From Anaerostipes sp. (lineage in GTDB: Bacteria; Bacillota; Clostridia; Lachnospirales; Lachnospiraceae): a stretch of DNA of 39,813 nucleotides. Of this stretch, positions 17,501 through 22,470 are shown piece after piece. The stretch spans positions 1 through 39,813 of the forward strand of contig JAQVEG010000023.1 of assembly GCA_028697725.1 (NCBI GenBank). Direction: 5' to 3'. The notes under the pieces are model-generated. The model was not told where the DNA came from, did no database searches, and saw nothing but the letters and a program-made list of their open reading frames with translations. The position numbers and the translations under genes are program-made. Position 1 is the stretch's first letter, and every line of letters starts with the position of its first letter.

Positions 17501-18673
17501 ATTTCCAGTTTCATACATAGAAAGTGTTGCACTTTCAACATATTTTCCTTTTACAGTCTTTGTAAAATCTAGAAATCTTAAATAGGTTCGATACAACCCC
17601 TGTTTTGCATCGCCAGCCATCATAACTGTAATTCCACTATCATAGAAATTGGAATTTTTATATGACCCATTAATAACATATGCGTCCCATTGTCTACTCG
17701 AACCTGTCCATGTCACCGTTGGATCAATGGTGATTGGATACTGCCGATTCTTATCATTTAAATAATCTTCATCAATGGTAAGAGTTAAGATATAAGTATC
17801 CTCTTCCCCATCCACTTTTTTCACATCGTAAGTTAGTGCTTCACTGTATGCTTCTTCTCCTGCATCATTCATGGATGGCGCTTCCATGGCTGCTACAATA
17901 TCTTCCGTCTCTTTGTCATAGAAGGTAATACCTTCTGTAGTTGCATTCTTCTTTACTACCATGTTTTTGGCTGTAAAAGAAAACTGCATCACATTGGATT
18001 CTGGTTTCTCATTTAATGTAATGGTTTCTTTTACCCCAGTATCTAAGGATTGGTATCCAAAGGTATAATCCTTTGCTTCATAGGTTGCTGTGACTGGAAG
18101 TTCTTCTTTTTTATCCTCTGCTGTTAATACTTTTTCAGTTTCTACCTCTTTTGTCTTAATGTCTGTCACTTGGGAGAAAAGATTCAGCTGAGACTCCTTA
18201 TCAGATGCTGGTGCATCCTTATCTTCTTCCTGTCCCGTCATGGGTGCAAAAGAAATCTCATAATCACCATTCTCCATTAAAACTGGTGTATCTTGAGATA
18301 ACTTCTTTGGAAGATACTGTTTCTTATCTCCACTCTTATTCACATATTGATATTTAGACAGATCATGATTTCTTGTACTTTTTTTATCCTGAATCTTTAC
18401 AAGACTTGGATCATAATCTTTCAATTTTCCATTCTTATCTTTGTAACGTACATCCTGACTAAAGAATGTTGTCTGTTTCTTTCCATTTGATAACTGAAAC
18501 GTGGTGGATGTCTTTGTACTTTCACTGTCAATGACTTCTTTTGTTACTTTCTCTTCTGCCTGTGTCTTGTGTAGGTTAATTGTAATTCCTGTCCATGTAA
18601 TGGATGTGAACATTAACAAAAAAGCTAACACAAAACACAAAGTAGACTTAGTACCTGATTTGATTAATTTCAT
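11564..18673 (-). CDS. Giant secreted RHS/YD-repeat protein with DUF4474-like tip
   Basis: A 2369-residue secreted protein. A signal peptide (about 1-39) leads into a region of about 280 residues, a DNRLRE-like domain (about 325-490), Fn3/Ig-like segments (about 495-800), a DUF6531-like start of the shell (about 830-905, GNLLYGADDFHISLG), then YD repeats to about 2120. The RHS core GLYYLNARYYNPEDGRF starts at 2127 and ends at PVNYVDPSGH (2178), the P-x4-D-P-x-G junction where variable tips begin. The tip (2179-2369) carries FRLQFWKGEYG, GCEIGLYY and WWLTAFKP, which resemble DUF4474, and ends very basic; its activity is unknown. The shell encloses the tip in related systems. It starts at ATG after TAAGGAGGT, behind a consensus promoter and three 20-bp repeats. 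Confidence 0.93.
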   Translation of the reverse strand: MKLIKSGTKSTLCFVLAFLLMFTSITWTGITINLHKTQAEEKVTKEVIDSESTKTSTTFQLSNGKKQTTFFSQDVRYKDKNGKLKDYDPSLVKIQDKKSTRNHDLSKYQYVNKSGDKKQYLPKKLSQDTPVLMENGDYEISFAPMTGQEEDKDAPASDKESQLNLFSQVTDIKTKEVETEKVLTAEDKKEELPVTATYEAKDYTFGYQSLDTGVKETITLNEKPESNVMQFSFTAKNMVVKKNATTEGITFYDKETEDIVAAMEAPSMNDAGEEAYSEALTYDVKKVDGEEDTYILTLTIDEDYLNDKNRQYPITIDPTVTWTGSSRQWDAYVINGSYKNSNFYDSGITVMMAGDAKQGLYRTYLRFLDFTKTVKGKYVESATLSMYETGNSQSGQTIEARQVKEEWKRASLTWSNRPGYGTNYGSVKTTGTTHKKRDINVLNYARTCANGSASVYGLMLKNADETKSYGQFYSSRYSNASYRPKLSVVYYDAPLAPTKMTSTPYYVKAGKSTTIGWEGISAQALDRVQYRVAHFDYATNKETGAVKGYTTVPSNSKSKTGSMVFSTSGLTDGAYKIAIRGVSPGDIYGKEAGKGIIVDGTNPVISSVSLEGEKTEDTPSSNSNPTLTWKVTEKNPSKVQYKVGSGSYVNAGTTNDGSVKIAESNFKDTGTYKITVKVQDQAGNSVEKEVTYYYIDQAKAADFTPTEVKSSKSYGKAVISWTPKEGVIPGSIYYEVHRGTTADFTPSGDTLVQSALKNNYCADTRAGDGKTYYYKVRAVKLAKTGKVLETGTSVTTDTIKQDTKSEYQQFLGSKDYRDTVEVSTPNGTGTIDKASGNLLYGADDFHISLGASNVSLTRTYNSQSDKKGMLGNGWYDSFHKELYQVGDSIVFEDSDGTYVTFQKDGDTYTSKETKDYTLKLEKGDGKLGDEAVESPNDVSDSVLVSTGEIETDYTASHNVTSKDTETTETTKNSKTIAVSCTLTDKSNNIYKFDANGNLTAMEDSNGNFMTYEYDNQGRLSKVTTKKDQTLTMEYEGNERQVSKIVLPDETSMKYQYENGNLTSASHVSKDESQAVTYQYTYDKDNWLTKIADAKGQAYHISYENQKAVSVTKPQGDAQKITYGEGTTKVASYGTNGTKRSEDSVQYEASTGKILSAKNVNGIETTYQYEDSSNALLNTGTQTTVDYQNLEDNQMVSFHTDIKVSTSTTYNADENVTKEVDETGQTTTTTYDEAKTGDENLPASETTTNAEDEKVSDIDYKYDDDGNVLSETDDIEETKTEYAYDEDGEVIKETQMEDGAVTSVENTQLSETDYKITEESNVTQGQVEEASETVYDAMGRTVTTTDKGTGEVTKTTYDFMGRDVAVEVAISGEDSKTTKKTYDANGAVEKETTATGVTTSYTYDSNNRVIKAVEEADGKSKTSETSYGYDNASIHTLSGTKNYENLSVVTTTVNGNITEKTYTDEAGNNVRTLSSGIYTDHVFTGDGKEIATITLGNSTSGNEKVTMNLFNQEGKQTHTIQNPVISSDGKVSIDDTTSIVTKTSYDANGNEIKKVDGENHETTYEYDNQNRVTKVAQGNTQSSISYETGSDGSQTTSITDANGNINEEVASAAGLTEKTTSKEGKENGESISTISSYDEHGNKIKDTYENGAYETYEYDKKNRMIKSESYEAGEAGESGTRTLMTTYEYDSNDQVVESVDYHVSEESETPYLYTEYSYDSRGQMTSYAQIRKAEKPSEAEIQSASITYTYDGDGKLTKVSYPTKKDGVQGLTYTYNDSGWLMKITAQVVAKSTTKEQTLRTYYYDAYGKVSQIKDHRDILGDGEQAIKKTYTYDAYDRVKEMVYTDLEHPEKVMESYNYSYDKNSNMTKKTQVNNYPDKDADKINETKEYTYDSLGRLTKSVTTNHLDHDSKKTNTYSYDGVGNRLSEDIGGTKTSYDYNGLDQVTTSTKAKGTAVDEVINYSYDKNGNEISQTSTKTGETLKRTYDAKNQLSTVSKEKDGQSTLVQSNDYNGDGQRIQKTEGGNTTNYYYQDGVVSSTTDGSGTQTSQNLIGLEGNVIGTERYTSDTTSYYSYNKDIQGSTTSLVKEDGTADATYTYTDFGETRIQGDNTAGNEVCYTGGVYDRATGLYYLNARYYNPEDGRFLTEDTYRGESIEPDTQNLYAYCAGNPVNYVDPSGHKFFGYWSSTQHYYAFNQNAPQQYAGYNDLYDMMSWSVGDLMTQKIETDFFRLQFWKGEYGPPYIPKAANGCEIGLYYRTNKKSFHWFCATQSGKRLRMKMSLEVNGKKLFSRDSKTSTKQGKAWWLTAFKPRNYMPKKKLSKKGALRMKGDIWFPNKGTYKKKFETLSKKLKLNKRLNVKGGVNHRTFSWK

Positions 18674-18720
18674 AATTTCTCATACCTCCTTACATTTTTA
18701 CGTTGTTATCTGATATGAGA

Positions 18721-18749
18721 ATTTTACTCATTTTTCTAAATTCTTTCAA
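18721..18749 (-). promoter_or_regulatory. Promoter of the RHS gene, TTGAAA-17-TAAAAT
   Basis: On the minus strand TTGAAA (18749-18744) and TAAAAT (18726-18721) are separated by 17 bp. Transcription would begin about 40 bp before the ATG at 18673. The three 20-bp repeats end exactly one base upstream of the -35. Confidence 0.75.
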
Positions 18750-18750
18750 T

Positions 18751-18810
18751 CCTTTTCTGGTGAACGGTTGCTTTTTCTGGTGAACGGTTGCTTTTTCTGG
18801 TGAACGGTTG
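18751..18810 (-). promoter_or_regulatory. Three tandem 20-bp repeats, probable activator sites
   Basis: Three head-to-tail copies of a 20-bp unit (minus strand CAACCGTTCACCAGAAAAAG) at 18751-18770, 18771-18790 and 18791-18810. The last two are identical and the promoter-proximal one differs at one base. A two-turn period puts all copies on the same face of the DNA, abutting the -35. The core ACCGTTCAC fits the general LytTR-domain site [TA][AC][CA]GTTN[AG][TG] at eight of nine positions. No LytTR regulator is encoded in this window, so the cognate protein is unknown. Confidence 0.75.
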
Positions 18811-18898
18811 CTTTTTTACAGTTTTTGTTAAAACATTGTAAATTAAAGGCTTTTTTCTCTCTATTCATCATTTAGCTTATCATAATATTTTTCATATT

Positions 18899-19246
18899 CT
18901 ACTCCTCTAAATCTATTACATAATTCTTATGATTCATTGGTATTATTTTTTCTATTTTATTCTTTCCTCTTTCAAATCTTCCTTCTTCATTTAAAAAAAT
19001 TTGTATTCTTATATAATTTTTATTATTCTTTTTTAAACGGTACAAATCAATATTTATTTTTGCTTTTATCCAGCTATTATACTTCATGTATCGAATTACT
19101 AACTGATTGATTTGATTCATTTTTGTCTTATCATTCACGTTTATATTCACGTAAGAATAAAAACATTCTATGTAAAGTAATATACAAAAAAGCACAACTC
19201 CAATAAAAATGGAACTATGTTTTTTAATAATACATTCTTTTCTCAT
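18899..19246 (-). CDS. Small membrane-anchored protein, unknown function
   Basis: A 115-residue protein with a basic start, one hydrophobic helix (about 13-32, FIGVVLFCILLYIECFYSYV) and an exported, basic domain rich in beta pattern (WIKAKINIDLYRL, NYIRIQIFLNEEGRF). No family is recognised. The ATG at 19246 has no adjacent ribosome binding site. GAAGGAGA lies further upstream, separated from the ATG by the 24-base palindrome at 19258-19281. Directly after the stop, another frame stays open for about a dozen codons (YEKYYDKLNDE, stop at 18861), suggesting a recent one-base deletion that shortened the protein. It lies between the small-protein cluster and the RHS promoter. Confidence 0.55.
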   Translation of the reverse strand: MRKECIIKKHSSIFIGVVLFCILLYIECFYSYVNINVNDKTKMNQINQLVIRYMKYNSWIKAKINIDLYRLKKNNKNYIRIQIFLNEEGRFERGKNKIEKIIPMNHKNYVIDLEE

Positions 19247-19256
19247 TTTAATATAT

Positions 19257-19289
19257 TGGCAGTGGAGATTTCTCCACTGCCTCTCCTTC
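19257..19289. repeat. 33-bp palindromic repeat, copy B
   Basis: Same element as 9858-9890 in direct orientation, with arms GGCAGTGGAGA and TCTCCACTGCC around TT (hairpin 19258-19281). Here it sits between a GAAGGAGA sequence and the ATG of the 19246 gene on the minus strand. The two copies bracket the ankyrin gene, the RHS gene and the 115-residue gene. Confidence 0.8.
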
Positions 19290-19302
19290 TAGCAAGATAA
19301 TC

Positions 19303-19428
19303 TTATCTTTTCTCCAAAACTGTTATTATCTTTTTTCCAATTTTTCGCTTTATCAACAATACAATTCCTAAAAAGACGATTAAAATTATTTTCTTCCATC
19401 TGATTTTCCACTCCATTATAAATATCAT
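19303..19428 (-). CDS. Possible 41-residue cationic membrane peptide
   Basis: A 41-codon frame, MIFIMEWKIRWKKIILIVF then a hydrophobic centre and a basic end (IKRKIGKK..., ending TVLEKR). It has one membrane-spanning stretch flanked by Lys/Arg. It follows the 54-residue gene by 46 bp on the same strand. There is no clear ribosome binding site for the first ATG (19428) or for the in-frame ATG at 19416, so it may not be translated. The composition would fit a small membrane-active or membrane-regulatory peptide, but nothing shows a function. Confidence 0.3.
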   Translation of the reverse strand: MIFIMEWKIRWKKIILIVFLGIVLLIKRKIGKKIITVLEKR

Positions 19429-19474
19429 CTCTGACAGTTTGTTCTTATTGTGATAAAGCTTTTTTGTACAATAT

Positions 19475-19639
19475 TTATTTTTTTCTTACGCACCATACAA
19501 GCAATAATAAGTATAAAGCTAATTGAATAATCATAAATACATCTGTAAGCATTGCTTTATATTCAAAAAATATTTTTTCTAGTACGATATTTAGTAATAA
19601 ATTAATAACCATTAAGCAACACCAAATTTTCAATTTCAT
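19475..19639 (-). CDS. 54-residue small membrane protein
   Basis: A 54-residue protein (MKLKIWCCLMVINLLLNIVL..., ending LLLLVWCVRKK) with two hydrophobic helices (about 6-22 and 34-50) and a basic C-terminus. Its ATG overlaps the TGA of the preceding gene as ATGA (19636-19639), and GGAAG lies just upstream, so translation is coupled. No family is recognised. The overlap with a convincing upstream gene and the clean frame support it being real. Confidence 0.6.
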   Translation of the reverse strand: MKLKIWCCLMVINLLLNIVLEKIFFEYKAMLTDVFMIIQLALYLLLLVWCVRKK

Positions 19640-20169
19640 ATAGCTTCCTTTCTCTTATCACAGATATGTACATATCCCATTAGAATTATTGTAATTAAGG
19701 TGCTAGATAGTGTAATTAGTAATGTACTTTTGTTTTGTATCCCAGTTTTTATGCTAACATAGATACAAAATAGCACCAGTAAACTTTTTATTACAAATGC
19801 CATTGCTCCTCTTCCATGACAAAATCCCAATATATATCCTATAACGAAAAATGCAAATAGCATAATCAATAAATCCCATACTGCATAAACAATATATTGA
19901 CCATCCTTAAACTCAAAAAACGATTGAATTTTTATCCATTGTGAACCCAATGAAATTGCACCGCCTAGAAATAACGACCAAAAAGCACTTTCCTTTTTTT
20001 CATTTGTGAATGCAGCAATCAAACTCAATTCAACTATTATTAATATGCCGCTACTTAACACATCCTCTATCCCAGATGATACGTCCGTCCTAATAGAAAT
20101 TGCGTAACCGAGTGCAATTCCCATTAGAACAGTTAATACTAACACTAAATTCTTCATTTTTTGTTTCAT
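19636..20169 (-). CDS. Five-helix membrane protein, unknown function
   Basis: A 177-residue protein with about five hydrophobic segments (near 8-24, 39-54, 65-75, 93-118 and 124-170, the last probably two helices) and short charged loops. No family is recognised. It starts at ATG after AGGAG with 5-base spacing. It follows a predicted secreted 49-residue peptide by 34 bp and overlaps the next small gene by 4 bp. Position next to a small exported peptide suggests export, modification, sensing or self-protection related to that peptide, but no motif supports a choice. Confidence 0.7.
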   Translation of the reverse strand: MKQKMKNLVLVLTVLMGIALGYAISIRTDVSSGIEDVLSSGILIIVELSLIAAFTNEKKESAFWSLFLGGAISLGSQWIKIQSFFEFKDGQYIVYAVWDLLIMLFAFFVIGYILGFCHGRGAMAFVIKSLLVLFCIYVSIKTGIQNKSTLLITLSSTLITIILMGYVHICDKRKEAI

Positions 20170-20203
20170 AACTTCTCCTATATCTTTTTCATTATACTCA
20201 TTC

Positions 20204-20353
20204 TTATGGTGTATATTTCTTTAATGGATTTTGCCAATTAAAGTAGTTCTGTTTCCCATCAATCTCCTCTGCATAAACATTCCGTCTACCACCAAACATT
20301 GATATTGTTGCCATGAGACAAATACACATAATAATTCCTAATTTCTTTTTCAT
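20204..20353 (-). CDS. 49-residue secreted pre-peptide
   Basis: A 49-codon gene with a textbook signal peptide: MKKK, a hydrophobic stretch LGIIMCICLMATISMF, then GGRRNVYA-EE with a probable signal peptidase cut after Ala28. The product would be about 21 residues (EEIDGKQNYF..., ending PLKKYTP) with aromatic residues and a basic end. The ATG is preceded by AAAGGAG at 9 bases. It begins downstream of the anti-sigma terminator, so it has its own promoter, and leads the small membrane-protein run. It could be a signalling peptide, a bacteriocin-like peptide or the remnant of a larger exported protein. Confidence 0.6.
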   Translation of the reverse strand: MKKKLGIIMCICLMATISMFGGRRNVYAEEIDGKQNYFNWQNPLKKYTP

Positions 20354-20461
20354 TTTAAATTTCTCCTTTCTCCTTCTTTTGTTGTTATTTTTATGTACAC
20401 CTATATATCCCTAAATTAGTATAAAAAGTAACGGTACAATTTTATTTTTTTAGGTATTAAA

Positions 20462-20487
20462 AAAAGAGTAGAAAATTCTACCCTTTT
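20462..20487 (-). terminator. Terminator after the anti-sigma gene
   Basis: GTAGAA/TTCTAC stem (20468-20481), extended by AAAAG/CTTTT pairing and followed on the minus strand by a T-run (CTTTTTTT). It lies about 17 bp beyond the stop at 20504 and separates the sigma/anti-sigma unit from the small-peptide cluster. Confidence 0.7.
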
Positions 20488-20503
20488 ATCGCGAAATCAT
20501 CTT

Positions 20504-21316
20504 TTATTTCATTGATTTTAACATTTGCATTACCTCTTGATATGACTGAGTGCTATAAATCTCATATACATTTCTTTCATCTGTACCAACACAAATCACT
20601 TCCTCTGAGGTCTCATATATTATAAATTTAATATTAGCTATTTCTAATTTCTTTCGAATCTTTGCCTTATTTTCATTTCCAAAACTATAATCAATCACAC
20701 CTTGATCATCTTCAAAATGAGAGATATCTACCGTAGCAAATTGACTTCCTTTCTCATACTGGGCTAAGATGGAATTTCCTTTCCCTTCTTCTGTAGTTAC
20801 TGTAATAGATTTTTGTTTTAAAGTAACTTTCCTTGGATAAACATAATTCCATTTACATAATTTATTAACCTCTTTCCAACTAGACACTTGGATTTCTTCA
20901 TACATGATAGCATCCCCTTCTGAGGCTGTTGTTGTGTTTTCTGTTGATTTAGATGTTCCATTAATTCCAATTGAGAATTCTGTTACTTTATCTTTGATTT
21001 CATTTATGTAATAGAAAATTGATTTATTCGTTGCCGCTTCACTAATTCCATTACTACACAACATAAGAATTAATGCAATACTTGCAACTTTACCTATAAC
21101 AATTGGCATATGGTGTTTTTCTATTTTATGAATCTGTCCTACTAATTCCTTGTAAAATATATCTTGTTCCAAAAATTCCAAATTTGGAACTGGCTTTACT
21201 TCCTCTAGAAAATTACGAAGAATTTCTAGTTTTCTTTCATTTGGTACACAATCTCTTCTGAGAAATTCCCTATAATATTCTTTTTCTGCAAGTTGAATAA
21301 TTTGATTTCGATTCAT
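20504..21316 (-). CDS. Membrane anti-sigma factor-like protein (DUF4367-like)
   Basis: A 270-residue protein with a cytoplasmic N-terminal part (1-84, helical, LRNFLEEVKPVPNLEFLEQ), one transmembrane helix (about 86-104, IGKVASIALILMLCSNGI), a Ser/Thr linker and an extracellular domain of about 125 residues. The end (KLEIANIKFIIYETSEE, IYEIYSTQSYQEVMQMLKSMK) is like the DUF4367 domains on clostridial anti-sigma factors. No zinc-binding HxxxCxxC motif is present. It starts 13 bp after the sigma gene's stop, behind AAGGAG. The topology and pairing suggest that the extracellular domain senses an envelope signal and the N-terminal part holds the sigma factor. Confidence 0.75.
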   Translation of the reverse strand: MNRNQIIQLAEKEYYREFLRRDCVPNERKLEILRNFLEEVKPVPNLEFLEQDIFYKELVGQIHKIEKHHMPIVIGKVASIALILMLCSNGISEAATNKSIFYYINEIKDKVTEFSIGINGTSKSTENTTTASEGDAIMYEEIQVSSWKEVNKLCKWNYVYPRKVTLKQKSITVTTEEGKGNSILAQYEKGSQFATVDISHFEDDQGVIDYSFGNENKAKIRKKLEIANIKFIIYETSEEVICVGTDERNVYEIYSTQSYQEVMQMLKSMK

Positions 21317-21329
21317 CTAGTTCTCCTTT

Positions 21330-21824
21330 TTAACCAAATAATAAAAATAGTACAAGCGTCTTTTTTGCTTTATTTTTAATTCTTTGAATTCTCATTTTCA
21401 TTGCACTCTTTGTAATCCTGTGATTTTTTGCAAGCTCATCTAAACTATATCCTTCTTCATAATATTTGATTAGTATTTCTAATTCTTTTGGTTTTAATAT
21501 TTCACCTAACACTTCATAATATGGTTCAAATTCCATTTCTCCAGCACTAAATTCTATTTCATTTCCAAATAAAATTTCATCTATTTTATGATTTTTTTCT
21601 AAAATATGATATGTAACATTTCTAGCTGTTCGCTTCATCCATCCAATCTGATTGGGATGTTTTTCTAGTGTACTTATTTTCTTATGTGCAATCAAATAAA
21701 CTTCCTGTAGAATATCTTCTACCATTGATTCATCATAATAATAGATACGCTTAATATAAGTGTATACTGCTTGATATGTTGCATCATATAATTTCTTGAA
21801 TTTCATTTCTTTTCTTTGATTCAT
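21330..21824 (-). CDS. ECF-type sigma-70 family sigma factor
   Basis: A 164-residue sigma factor with regions 2 and 4 only. Region 2 is about 10-45 (YDATYQAVYTYIKRIYYY, then VEDILQEVYLIAHKKI), and region 4 about 106-155, with a helix-turn-helix YSLDELAKNHRITKSAMKMRIQRIKNKAKK. A hydrophobic tail (TLVLFLLFG) follows. The start is ATG 21824, one base after the stop of the folate cyclo-ligase gene, whose last codons supply an AGGGA site; a longer frame from 21848 overlaps that gene and lacks a site. It pairs with the downstream anti-sigma gene. Target promoters are not known; the RHS promoter in this window is of the housekeeping type. Confidence 0.82.
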   Translation of the reverse strand: MNQRKEMKFKKLYDATYQAVYTYIKRIYYYDESMVEDILQEVYLIAHKKISTLEKHPNQIGWMKRTARNVTYHILEKNHKIDEILFGNEIEFSAGEMEFEPYYEVLGEILKPKELEILIKYYEEGYSLDELAKNHRITKSAMKMRIQRIKNKAKKTLVLFLLFG

Positions 21825-21825
21825 T

Positions 21826-22377
21826 TTATCCCTGATTTCTTCTCTCACAAATCACTTGATCCATCATCACATCATATTCATCCACTGGAATATTATCTAA
21901 TATTAGCTTTCCAAAGCACACAAGCACCTTCTCAAATGCAGTTCCTTCTAGATATCGATCATAGTATCCTGCTCCATGACCTAACCTTTTTCCATCCAAA
22001 CTTGCCGATACACATGGAATCACTCCAAAATCAATCTCATCTTGATTTATTACAGGTAAATCTTTCTTGGGTTCTAAAATTCCCCATAAACCAGGTTCTA
22101 AATCTTCTAAACTTTTAATTTCTCTTACATCCATAATTCCTTTTCCATAACATAATGGAACTCCCACTCGCTTTCCCTCTTCAAGTGCATGTTCTAAAAT
22201 TATTCGTGTTGATACTTCATGTTCCATATTTACATAGCAAAATATAGTCTTTGCCTGTTGATAACTTTCCAGATACAAGACTTGATTCTGGATATCTTCA
22301 TTTGCTTTCTTTTTATAATCCACAGATAAGGTTTGATATTGATTTTTTATCCACTTTCTGGCTTCTTGTTTTGTCAT
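21826..22377 (-). CDS. 5-formyltetrahydrofolate cyclo-ligase
   Basis: A 183-residue enzyme (EC 6.3.3.2) that converts 5-formyl-THF to 5,10-methenyl-THF with ATP, returning the storage folate to the one-carbon pool. Family motifs are visible: the N-terminal basic helix TKQEARKWIKNQYQ, the FCYVNMEHEVST segment, GVPLCYGKG, and the C-terminal ATP/folate loop LGHGAGYYDRYL. ATG 22377 is preferred over an upstream frame to 22446 because the family begins near the TKQEARK helix and AAGGAG lies before it, though with an 11-base gap. A TATAAT with an extended TG (22409-22414) lies upstream. The sigma factor gene follows after one base. Confidence 0.88.
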   Translation of the reverse strand: MTKQEARKWIKNQYQTLSVDYKKKANEDIQNQVLYLESYQQAKTIFCYVNMEHEVSTRIILEHALEEGKRVGVPLCYGKGIMDVREIKSLEDLEPGLWGILEPKKDLPVINQDEIDFGVIPCVSASLDGKRLGHGAGYYDRYLEGTAFEKVLVCFGKLILDNIPVDEYDVMMDQVICERRNQG

Positions 22378-22408
22378 TTTGTCCACAACTCCTTCCACCC
22401 TTTCCCTT

Positions 22409-22417
22409 ATTATAACA
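22409..22417 (-). promoter_or_regulatory. Extended -10 promoter for cyclo-ligase/sigma unit
   Basis: Minus-strand TGTTATAAT (plus ATTATA at 22409-22414) gives an extended -10 without a good -35. It lies between the fruA terminator and the cyclo-ligase ATG at 22377. Confidence 0.45.
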
Positions 22418-22419
22418 CG

Positions 22420-22450
22420 AAAAAAAGGAACCATCTTCAAAGACAATTCC
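22420..22450 (-). terminator. Terminator of the fructose operon
   Basis: On the minus strand GGAATTGTCTT pairs with AAGATGGTTCC, using G-U wobbles in the middle, and is followed by seven T. It starts 21 bp after the fruA stop. Confidence 0.65.
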
Positions 22451-22470
22451 CATTTTCATTTATATATATA

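Noticed and set aside
18751..18810. A minimal CRISPR array
   Set aside because: The units are directly adjacent with no spacers, and no cas gene is present.
18751..18870. A 41-codon frame running through the 20-bp repeats upstream of the RHS gene
   Set aside because: The 20-bp period is not a multiple of three, so each repeat is read in a different frame. There is no ribosome binding site, and the promoter evidence explains the repeats better.
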